Source: Methanobrevibacter wolinii SH (lineage in GTDB: Archaea; Methanobacteriota; Methanobacteria; Methanobacteriales; Methanobacteriaceae). From it: 42,108 bases of DNA. The notes below the pieces were generated by a model. It ran no database searches. It saw nothing but the letters and a program-made list of their open reading frames with translations, and was not told where the DNA came from. The stretch is taken from the NCBI RefSeq assembly GCF_000621965.1, contig NZ_KK211379.1:1-42108 (forward strand). Reading direction: 5' to 3'. Of this stretch, positions 35,440-42,108 are shown piece by piece. The number at the start of each line of letters is the position of its first letter. Positions within the stretch are counted from its first letter, which is position 1. The position numbers and the translations under genes were made by a program.

Positions 35440-36366
35440 ATGGAAAAGAAAAATAATAAAATCAATTCAAATAATTTCCTAGATTATATTGAAGATGAAG
35501 AACTAAATAAAGATATCTATGAATTGAATCTTGCAAGAAAGAAAGTTAAAAAACGTCTAAATGAATTAAAAACAGAAAATAAACAAGAATCTCAAAATCG
35601 ATATGATGAAATTAAAGAAAAACAAAAACTAATAGACCATAATCTTAGTGAAAACTTTAATTCAAATAAAAAAGAAAAATATAATCAGAAACAAATAGAA
35701 TTTCTTAATAGAAATAATGGACTAATAGATAGATTTAAAGACATATTTAGTCAAAATCTTAATATAGATCCTGGAAGATTACTTGCACTTACTGATGGAA
35801 TCTTTGGAATGGTTATGACTCTTCTTGCTTTTGGTATTGAATTACCTACTACCCAAATAAAAACATCACAAGACATATTTAATTTTATAGTTTCAACATT
35901 ACCTACAGTAGGTACTGTTCTTGTTAGTTTTATTTTAGTAAGTACTTTTTGGGTATATCATCATGAAGTAATTAAATTAAAAAATATGGATACTATTTAT
36001 CTATGGTTAAATATCCTATATCTTGCATCATTATCATTTATTCCATTTACTACATCTCTGATGGGTTCATATGGTCAATATTTTATTATTGAATGTGTAT
36101 TTATAATTAATATATTTATTATTACAATATTATTTACTGCATGTGTACGTTATGCAAATAATAAGAATTTCCTTGAAAACACAATGGATAATAGTCAAAA
36201 AAAGTATTATCAACATACATTTCTTATAATAAGTCTATTAACAATTATTGTTGTTTTAGGTAATTACTTTATTAACTCAGCATTTACTTATTTATTAATA
36301 TTAACACCATTTATTTTCATAATTACACAATTAAAATATGAAAATAATAGTAATAATAATTATTAA
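35440..36366 (+). CDS. TMEM175-family potassium channel (DUF1211) with charged N-terminal extension
   Basis: 308 aa. Residues 1-110 are hydrophilic, Lys/Glu/Asn-rich and probably coiled-coil (ELNLARKKVKKRLNELK). Six membrane segments follow, about 113-135, 145-175, 184-212, 215-242, 255-275 and 278-300. TM1 carries RLLALTDGIFGMVMTLL, the TMEM175/DUF1211 signature RxxxFSDG with L for F and T for S, and TM2 ends in FWVYHHEV, the family's FWxxH. Prokaryotic members are tetrameric K+-permeable channels of about 200 aa, so the ~110-residue cytoplasmic extension is unusual. ATG 35440 follows GAGGAAA. It is monocistronic; the gene to its right is convergent. Confidence 0.85.
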   Translation: MEKKNNKINSNNFLDYIEDEELNKDIYELNLARKKVKKRLNELKTENKQESQNRYDEIKEKQKLIDHNLSENFNSNKKEKYNQKQIEFLNRNNGLIDRFKDIFSQNLNIDPGRLLALTDGIFGMVMTLLAFGIELPTTQIKTSQDIFNFIVSTLPTVGTVLVSFILVSTFWVYHHEVIKLKNMDTIYLWLNILYLASLSFIPFTTSLMGSYGQYFIIECVFIINIFIITILFTACVRYANNKNFLENTMDNSQKKYYQHTFLIISLLTIIVVLGNYFINSAFTYLLILTPFIFIITQLKYENNSNNNY

Positions 36367-36441
36367 ATTATTTTTAAGAATTCTTTTTAATTATTTTTAA
36401 TTTTTTTATAAAAAAAGAGTAATAAAAGAAGATAATATTTT

Positions 36442-37005
36442 TTATTCTTTATCTTCTTTTTTAGAGTTTTCATCTGTATTTTCTAGTTTTTCTGTAAATG
36501 CTTTTGCACTTTTAAGTTTTTCTTGTATTTTAGATAGTTCATCTTCAAGATCTTTTTTATCTTCTTCTAAAGAACTAATATATTCTTCAGTTCCACTTGC
36601 AAAATCTTCATATAATTCTAAGATTTCTCTTGCAGATAATACAGAATCTTCTTTTAAGAATTTTTTTGTATGTGGTTTTATTCTAATACTTAATGGTTGT
36701 AATCTTTGTTTTTTTCCACGTGGTTCATCCATATATCTTGGTCCAAAACCTCTAAAATCTCCATTTTTTCTCATTTCTCTAAACATTTTCTGTCTTCTAT
36801 GACAAAAGTTTTTAAATTCTTCATCACTTAATTCATCAAATGGACCATGACATTTAAATCTTTCATCATTTTCATCAAAATCTCTATGTCTACAATTTCC
36901 TTTTTTATGTCCTTTAAATGAAAAATCATCATTAAAATTCATATTAGGTCCATTTGAATAGTTGTGTCTGCAATTTGGGTTGTTAAAATTTCGGTTGTTA
37001 CACAT
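36442..37005 (-). CDS. His/Cys-rich protein with ribbon-helix-like motif and coiled coil, unknown function
   Basis: 187 aa; not recognised. Residues 1-75 are rich in Asn, Phe, His and Cys with repeated NCRH-type motifs (NCRHNY, NCRHRD, KCHGP, FCHRRQ) that could bind metal. Residues about 102-137 (LQPLSIRIKPHTKKFLKED, then SAREILELYEDF) look like a strand-helix-helix of ribbon-helix-helix type. A coiled coil (about 140-180) rich in Glu/Lys ends the protein. ATG 37005 follows GGTGATAAATT, the same leader as the paralogue at 37390. Cytoplasmic; a metal-responsive or DNA-binding role is only a guess. The stop lies 75 bases from the convergent channel gene. Confidence 0.65.
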   Translation of the reverse strand: MCNNRNFNNPNCRHNYSNGPNMNFNDDFSFKGHKKGNCRHRDFDENDERFKCHGPFDELSDEEFKNFCHRRQKMFREMRKNGDFRGFGPRYMDEPRGKKQRLQPLSIRIKPHTKKFLKEDSVLSAREILELYEDFASGTEEYISSLEEDKKDLEDELSKIQEKLKSAKAFTEKLENTDENSKKEDKE

Positions 37006-37069
37006 AATTTATCACCAATTTTAATATTAGTATTCATTTTTTGGTCAAAAATTTTCTAAAATTTCTTTT

Positions 37070-37390
37070 TTAATTTTTTAAACATCTTTGTCTTCTATGA
37101 CAATAATTTTCAAAATCATCATCACTTAATTCATTAAAGTTCATTCTATTACAATTATTAAATTGTCTGTGACATCTAAATTTTTTATCATTTTCATCAA
37201 AAGAATTATTAAAGTCTTTTTGATATCTACAATTTCTTCTTCCATGCTCTTTAGATTCTATGTTATTGTTGTGTCTGCAATTTCTTCTTCCATGCTCTTT
37301 AAATAAAAAATCATCATTAAAATTCATATTTTCTCTATTTTCATTATTGTGTCTGCAATTTGATTTGTTAAAATTTGGATTGTTATACAT
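37070..37390 (-). pseudogene. Truncated paralogue of the His/Cys-rich protein, probable frameshift
   Basis: Encodes 106 aa that match the first ~80 residues of the downstream 187-aa protein: NCRHNN, FNDDF, NCRH, FDENDKKFRCH, ELSDDDFENYCHRRQ. Where the longer protein continues CHRRQKMFREM, this copy reads CHRRQRCLKN and stops. Its DNA has CAAAGATGTTT where the other has CAGAAAATGTTT: one base fewer, and the shifted frame gives MFKKLKK before a nearby stop. So a tandem duplicate has lost its C-terminal half. It also has a duplicated KEHGRRNCR unit inside. The ribosome-binding site GGTGATAAATT is intact, so the short His/Cys-rich peptide may still be made. Confidence 0.55.
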
Positions 37391-38186
37391 AATTTATCAC
37401 CTATTCAATATGTATTACAAATTTAATTTTTGTATACAATTAATAATATGTTAAAAAAGTATATAAATGTATTCATTTTTTTAATGTGTATACACTTTTT
37501 AAATATAATAATTAAAAGCCCTTAGATTATTTAAATTTAATTTTTATACAATTTCTTAAATTTAAATTAATTATTTAAATTGTATTTTTATTTAGATTTT
37601 AAATAATATAAAATAAGCATTAAAATTAGAAAAAACAGAAAATTTAGAAAATTTTAATTTATTAATGCTTAAAAATAATATATAAATTTAAATTTCTATA
37701 AAAAAAGTCTTTAAAGTTTATTAAATAAGTTTATTATAAATAAACTTAGTTTATTTAAAACTTAGAAAACACAATACAAATAATAATTAAAACTAAATAA
37801 GATATACTTATTTTATTAAAATTAAAAAAAAAATCAAATAAAACTAAATAAGATATACTTATTTTATTTAAAGCAAAAAGCAACTTTACTATTTTTTTAA
37901 AATTTTACTTTATACTTTAAGATAAATTTTTTAATTTAAAAAACAATTAATTCTTATTTTATTTAAAAGCTATGTAATTTACCAGATCTTTAAGATTAAA
38001 GAGCTGATCTTTTAAAATATAAGAAAATATTAAGAGAATACTTTTTTTAGTAAAAATCCGAAATCAAGAATTTAATTAATAATATAAATATATAAAAATT
38101 TTAAAAATAAATAAAGAAAACATTAAAACCTTTAATAAACATAATAAAATATATTTATATAAAATAATTAAGATCCAGGGGATTTC
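37391..38186. other. Divergent intergenic space
   Basis: About 800 bases, A/T-rich. It holds the upstream region of the truncated His/Cys-rich gene, a 28-bp direct repeat (37790-37868), and on the right the start signals of the NUDIX gene: TATA-like TTTATATAA at 38154-38162 and the ribosome-binding site GGGGAT before 38187. No supported ORF. Confidence 0.45.
37790..37868. repeat. 28-bp direct repeat with internal inverted repeat
   Basis: A 28-base sequence beginning AAACTAAATAAGATATACTT is found exactly at 37790-37817 and 37841-37868. Its core AAATAAG-ATATA-CTTATTT is an inverted repeat with 7-base arms. Paired palindromes 51 bases apart in a divergent upstream region could be binding sites for a dimeric regulator, but they lie over 300 bases from either gene start. 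Confidence 0.65.
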
Positions 38187-38570
38187 ATGAAAGAATTACA
38201 TGTAGTTGCTGCAATTATTAAAAAAGATAATAAAATACTTACAACACAAAGAGGTTATGGTGAATTTAAAGGTCAATGGGAATTTCCAGGTGGAAAAATA
38301 AAAGAAAATGAAACAAAAAAGGAAGCATTAATTCGTGAAATAAAAGAAGAATTAAATGCTGATATTAAGATTGATAAATTTATAATTGATGTTGAATATC
38401 AATATCCAGAATTTTATTTATATATGTCTTGTTACCTATGTACTGCTAAAACTAATATTGAGCTTTTAGAACATATGAATGCTAAATGGCTAAATAAAGA
38501 TGAATTAGATAGTGTTAATTGGTTACCTGCAGATATTAAAGTAATTGAATATTTAAAAAAAATTATCTAA
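38187..38570 (+). CDS. NUDIX hydrolase, MutT-like (8-oxo-dGTP/CTP pyrophosphohydrolase type)
   Basis: 127 aa, the usual length of MutT-like enzymes. The NUDIX box runs G36 to A58: GGKIKENETKKEALIREIKE then ELNAD, fitting Gx5Ex7REUxEExGU except that N57 replaces the last G. The preceding GQWEFPGG is typical of 8-oxo-dGTP diphosphatases and their (d)CTP-acting relatives. It would hydrolyse nucleoside triphosphates to monophosphate and pyrophosphate with Mg2+. ATG 38187 follows GGGGATTTC. The next gene on the same strand, 242 bases on, is a DUF3427-type PLD-helicase; these two families are often neighbours, which suggests joint function. Substrate is not determinable from sequence. Confidence 0.85.
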   Translation: MKELHVVAAIIKKDNKILTTQRGYGEFKGQWEFPGGKIKENETKKEALIREIKEELNADIKIDKFIIDVEYQYPEFYLYMSCYLCTAKTNIELLEHMNAKWLNKDELDSVNWLPADIKVIEYLKKII

Positions 38571-38780
38571 TTACATGATTAACAAGAAATACTAAAGTTT
38601 TAAAAAATCATCTAATACAAGAATAAGAGCTATTAAAACTTTTAAAAAGAATTATTAAATCATATAACTAAGAAAAGATATTAAAATTCTAAAAAAAAAT
38701 TATTTAACTATAATAATTAACAATAAACACTAAAATAATTGAATATCTAAAATAATAAAATTATCTACTTAAAAAAATTT
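38533..38780. repeat. Decayed tandem repeat copied from the 3' end of the NUDIX gene
   Basis: The final codons and stop of the NUDIX gene (TAATTGAATATTTAAAAAAA) are echoed at 38735 (TAATTGAATATCTAAAATAA). Between them lie about four degenerate units of 40-50 bases, each starting AAA(A/G)TTTTAAAAA or similar and ending in AAGAAATACT, AGAGCTATT, AAAGATATT or ATAAACACT. The spacer before the helicase gene thus seems built by repeated duplication. Confidence 0.5.
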
Positions 38781-38812
38781 TTATTCATAATTAAGGGTTT
38801 AAAGAGGATAAA

Positions 38813-41746
38813 ATGGATTATAATAAAAATATTATTGATGGTGCAAAGACTGCATTTATTGATGAAAAATATCAATCATACGAAGAGTTTAAACCAGAAT
38901 TTATCATAAATAAAAAGGGAGAAAAAGTATTAAACTCAATAAAAGAAGAACTAGAAAAATGTGATGAATTCTATATAAGTGTTGCATTTATTACTATGGG
39001 TGGTTTAACACCACTACTTCAAGACTTAAAGGAACTTGAAGAAAGAGGAATAAAAGGTAAGGTTTTAACTACAGACTATTTAAACTTTACAGAACCAAAA
39101 GCATTAAGAAAACTTAATGAATTTAAGAATATTGAAGTTAAATTATATGCTGAAGAATCTGAAGGTTTTCATACAAAAGGTTATATTTTTAAACAAGGGA
39201 CAATTTATCAGGCAATTGTAGGAAGTTCAAATCTTACAATGAATGCATTAACAATAAATAAAGAATGGAATATTGGTTTTTCTTCATTAAATAATGGTGA
39301 AATATTAAATAACATCATTGATGAATTTAAAAGTTTATGGGATAAATCAAAAGATGTTGATGATATAATTGATGAATATGAATCAATATATAATCATTAT
39401 AAAAATTTTACAAAGTTTAATAGAGAAATTACAGAGATAAAAAAAGAAAATATTGAAGAAATAAAACCAAATATAATGCAAGAAAAATTCCTTAAAAACA
39501 TACGTGAATTAATAAAAAAAGGAGAAGATAAAGCATTACTTGTATCAGCAACAGGTACTGGAAAAACATATGCTGCAGCATTTGCAGTATATGACTTTAG
39601 ACCTAAAAGATTCCTATTTCTTGTTCACAGAGAACAAATTGCAAAACAAGCAATAAAAACCTTTAAAAAAGTATTTAAAAATGAAGATAATAAATTTGGA
39701 CTTTTATCTGGAAACTCTAAAGAATATGATAAAGATTATCTTTTCTCTACAATACAAACAATGTCAAAAGAAGAGGTATATAGAGGATTTAAAAAAGATA
39801 GCTTTGATTATATTGTAATTGATGAAGTACATAAAGCAGGAGCAAATAGCTATTTAAAGATTTTAAATTATTTTAAACCAAAATTTATTCTTGGAATGAG
39901 TGCATCTCCAGATAGAACAGATAATTTTAATATTTATGAATTATTTGATTATAATCTTCCACTTGATATTAGACTTCAAGATGCACTTGATGAAGACTTA
40001 CTATGTCCATTTCATTACTTTGGTATAAGTGATCTTGAAATAAATGGTATATCAAGAGAAGATACAAGTGACTTTAATTTTTTAGTATCAAATGATAGAG
40101 TAAACTATTTAATTGAAAAATCAAATTATTATGGATACTCAGGTAATAGACGTAAAGCACTTGGATTTTGTAGTACTAAAAAAGAAGCAGAAGAACTTGC
40201 AAAAGAATTTACAAAAAGAGGATATCCATCACTATCATTAACAGGAGCTAATACACAAGAAGAAAGAGAAGAAGCAATAAATAGATTAACAAATGACAAT
40301 TATCATGATAAAATAGAATTTATATTTACTGTAGATATTTTTAATGAAGGTGTAGATATACCTGAAGTAAATCAAATCCTACTTATTCGTCCTACACAAT
40401 CATCAATTATATTTATACAACAATTAGGAAGAGGATTACGTAAATATAAAAATAAAGAATATGTTGTTATAATTGATTTTATTGGAAACTATAAAAATAA
40501 CTTCCTTATACCAATTGCATTATCTGGAGATAGAACTTATGATAAAGATAATATAAGAAAATATATTATTGAAGGAAATAAGACAATACCTGGATCATCA
40601 TCAATAAACTTTGATGAAATATCTAAAAAAAGAATATATGAATCAATTAATAATACAAATTTCTCAAAGATTTCATTATTTAAAGAGAAATATCAAAACC
40701 TTAAATTTAAACTTGGAAGAATACCATATCTTCTTGACTTCTATAGAAATAGAGAACTTGATCCATTATTAATACTTAATCATAATAGTTTTAATACATA
40801 TTATAACTTCTTAAAAAAAGTAGAAAAAGACTATGATGAATACTTAAATGATGAAGAGATTAAATCATTAAAATTTATTACAGATATATTTGCAAATGGT
40901 AAAAGACCACATGAACTATTAATATTAAAGCTATTAATTTATAATAAATACTTTACAATATCTCAACTTGAAGATTGTCTATTAAAATATAATATAAAAG
41001 ATGACTTTAAATCAATAGAAAGTTCATTTAATATATTTAACTTTGATTTCTTTACAGCTAATGATGAAAAGAAATATGAAAATATTAGATTCTTTGAATT
41101 TGATAAAGGAGACTTTTTAAATTTATCAAATCTTAAAGATAAAAAGTACAATATTACAAAAGAATTTAATGAATTTCTAAGACATAATACCTATATTAAA
41201 CATATAAATGATTTAATAGATTATGCACTAGAAAAATACAGTGATAAATATAATATACAAACAGAAGGATGTAATCTTAAGTTATATGAAAAATATTCAA
41301 GAAAAGATGTATGTAGACTACTTAACTGGCCACATGATGATAGTTCAACATTATATGGTTATAGAATAAAACATAATACTTGTCCAATATTTGTAACCTA
41401 TGAAAAGAAAGATGATATCTCAAGTAGTACACAGTATGCAGACGAATTTGAATCAAAAAATATCTTCAGCTGGTTAACAAGATCAAATATTAAATTAGAT
41501 AGTAAAGAACCACAAGAAATAATCAACAATAAGAACTTGAAAATACATTTATTTATTAAAAAACATGATAGTGAAGGAAAAGATTTCTATTATATAGGAC
41601 AAGTAAAACCAGTAAAATGGGAACAAACAACAATAAAAAATGATAAAGGTAAAGAATTACCTATTGTAAACTTTAAATACAAATTAGATAATCCAATAAA
41701 AGAAGATTTATATAATTATCTAATAACAGAAATAGATGATACATAA
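38813..41746 (+). CDS. PLD-nuclease/SF2 helicase with DUF3427-type C-terminus
   Basis: 977 aa. Domain order: PLD-like nuclease (about 25-180) with HTK (H120, K122) and GSSN (137-140); SF2 helicase with Walker A ATGTGKT (246-252), motif II DEVH (337-340), SASP (363-366) and QQLGRGLRKY (motif VI, about 540); then a ~400-aa C-terminal region of the DUF3427 type, with a SSSTLYGYRI and IFVTYEK segment in its last 150 residues. This architecture is widespread in Firmicutes and methanogens and is linked to defence or repair, but its biochemistry is little known. It is not a close relative of the PLD-helicase at 9240-11330. ATG 38813 follows GAGGATAAA. Its upstream partner is the NUDIX gene; a CRISPR array follows. 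Confidence 0.88.
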   Translation: MDYNKNIIDGAKTAFIDEKYQSYEEFKPEFIINKKGEKVLNSIKEELEKCDEFYISVAFITMGGLTPLLQDLKELEERGIKGKVLTTDYLNFTEPKALRKLNEFKNIEVKLYAEESEGFHTKGYIFKQGTIYQAIVGSSNLTMNALTINKEWNIGFSSLNNGEILNNIIDEFKSLWDKSKDVDDIIDEYESIYNHYKNFTKFNREITEIKKENIEEIKPNIMQEKFLKNIRELIKKGEDKALLVSATGTGKTYAAAFAVYDFRPKRFLFLVHREQIAKQAIKTFKKVFKNEDNKFGLLSGNSKEYDKDYLFSTIQTMSKEEVYRGFKKDSFDYIVIDEVHKAGANSYLKILNYFKPKFILGMSASPDRTDNFNIYELFDYNLPLDIRLQDALDEDLLCPFHYFGISDLEINGISREDTSDFNFLVSNDRVNYLIEKSNYYGYSGNRRKALGFCSTKKEAEELAKEFTKRGYPSLSLTGANTQEEREEAINRLTNDNYHDKIEFIFTVDIFNEGVDIPEVNQILLIRPTQSSIIFIQQLGRGLRKYKNKEYVVIIDFIGNYKNNFLIPIALSGDRTYDKDNIRKYIIEGNKTIPGSSSINFDEISKKRIYESINNTNFSKISLFKEKYQNLKFKLGRIPYLLDFYRNRELDPLLILNHNSFNTYYNFLKKVEKDYDEYLNDEEIKSLKFITDIFANGKRPHELLILKLLIYNKYFTISQLEDCLLKYNIKDDFKSIESSFNIFNFDFFTANDEKKYENIRFFEFDKGDFLNLSNLKDKKYNITKEFNEFLRHNTYIKHINDLIDYALEKYSDKYNIQTEGCNLKLYEKYSRKDVCRLLNWPHDDSSTLYGYRIKHNTCPIFVTYEKKDDISSSTQYADEFESKNIFSWLTRSNIKLDSKEPQEIINNKNLKIHLFIKKHDSEGKDFYYIGQVKPVKWEQTTIKNDKGKELPIVNFKYKLDNPIKEDLYNYLITEIDDT

Positions 41747-41924
41747 ACTTAAATTAAATTAAATTAAATTAAACTCTTTTTTATTTTAAATTTTTTATAT
41801 TAATAATTTTAACTTTTTTTATTAAAAAAATGTTTTTTTAGAAAATTAATTAAAACCACTTATTTTATTAAATTAAATTTTTTCAATGTTTTGATTACTA
41901 CAATTTATAAATTATTAAAAAAAG

Positions 41925-42108
41925 GTTATAAACATTATTTTACTAGACTCGTGTTTGCAATGTGGTTGTCAAATTTTTTTGATAATCATGTACAAAGTCA
42001 CAATCCTTATTTTACTAGATTAGTGTTTGCAATATAAAACTGATATGATTGATTTAATTAATTATATCGAAGTCACAATCCTTATTTTACTAGATTAGTG
42101 TTTGCAAT
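41925..42108 (-). CRISPR. Trailer end of a CRISPR array (three repeats, two spacers visible)
   Basis: Two identical 37-base repeats, GTCACAATCCTTATTTTACT plus 17 further bases ending GTGTTTGCAAT, lie at 41997-42033 and 42072-42108. A third copy at 41925-41961 differs at six positions. Spacers are 41962-41996 (35 nt) and 42034-42071 (38 nt). Read on the minus strand, each repeat ends in ATTGTGAC, close to the ATTGAAAC tag of type I-B/III repeats, and the degenerate copy is then the last one, with most changes at its 3' end. Both facts put the leader and any cas genes to the right of the window. The array is cut by the window edge; no cas gene is visible. Confidence 0.85.

Noticed and set aside
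1-42108. tRNA, rRNA, transposase or integrase genes
   Set aside because: None was recognised on either strand. The AP2-like repeats resemble integrase arm domains, but no recombinase catalytic domain is attached.

Overview
This is a very AT-rich window that reads as a methanogenic archaeon of the order Methanobacteriales, most likely a Methanosphaera-like gut methanogen. The evidence is three large secreted proteins built from pseudomurein-binding repeats, two of which end in a pseudomurein endoisopeptidase-type (transglutaminase-like) domain, plus a secreted beta-helix adhesin-like protein, GGTGAT/AGGAGG Shine-Dalgarno sites and archaeal TATA boxes. Pseudomurein is confined to Methanobacteriales and Methanopyrus; the genus call is inference.

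Left part (1-15.5 kb), nearly all on the minus strand. A strongly structured non-coding element lies at 86-187. It is followed by a MrfA/YprA-like helicase with a DUF1998-type cysteine cluster and an unusual TPR tail, then a B12-binding-type radical SAM protein. Next comes a compact, translationally coupled block (5082-14302) that is the best candidate for an undescribed system. It holds two copies of a three-gene cassette: a ~60-aa protein, a DndD-like SMC/ABC ATPase with a CxCG hook, and a ~145-aa protein resembling Dnd-associated protein 4. The copies flank a phospholipase-D-nuclease/SF2-helicase fusion, and the block ends with a protein of about six AP2-like repeats plus a winged-helix-like tail. 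No dndB, dndC or dndE is visible, so this looks like a Dnd-derived restriction or conflict system without a visible sulfur-modification arm. A membrane metallophosphoesterase lies upstream.

Middle part (16-34.3 kb): a cell-surface region on the minus strand. It holds a beta-helix adhesin-like protein with a C-terminal membrane anchor and three paralogous pseudomurein-binding proteins. The first ends in a transglutaminase-like endoisopeptidase domain. The second carries a four-cysteine domain instead. The third carries both a TIM-barrel glycoside-hydrolase-like domain and a terminal endoisopeptidase domain. Two of the three share a conserved upstream block, all three share the TATA core, and each is followed by hairpins and very T-rich trailers. 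One small acidic orphan gene lies on the plus strand between two of them.

Right part (34.3-42.1 kb): a TMEM175-type potassium channel with a long charged N-terminus; two His/Cys-rich paralogues, one apparently cut short by a one-base frameshift; a NUDIX hydrolase; a second, unrelated PLD-helicase (DUF3427 type); and, at the edge, the trailer end of a CRISPR array that continues out of the window. Long intergenic spaces hold several short tandem repeats. No rRNA, tRNA or insertion sequence was recognised. All family names come from motif recognition by eye; no database search was run.
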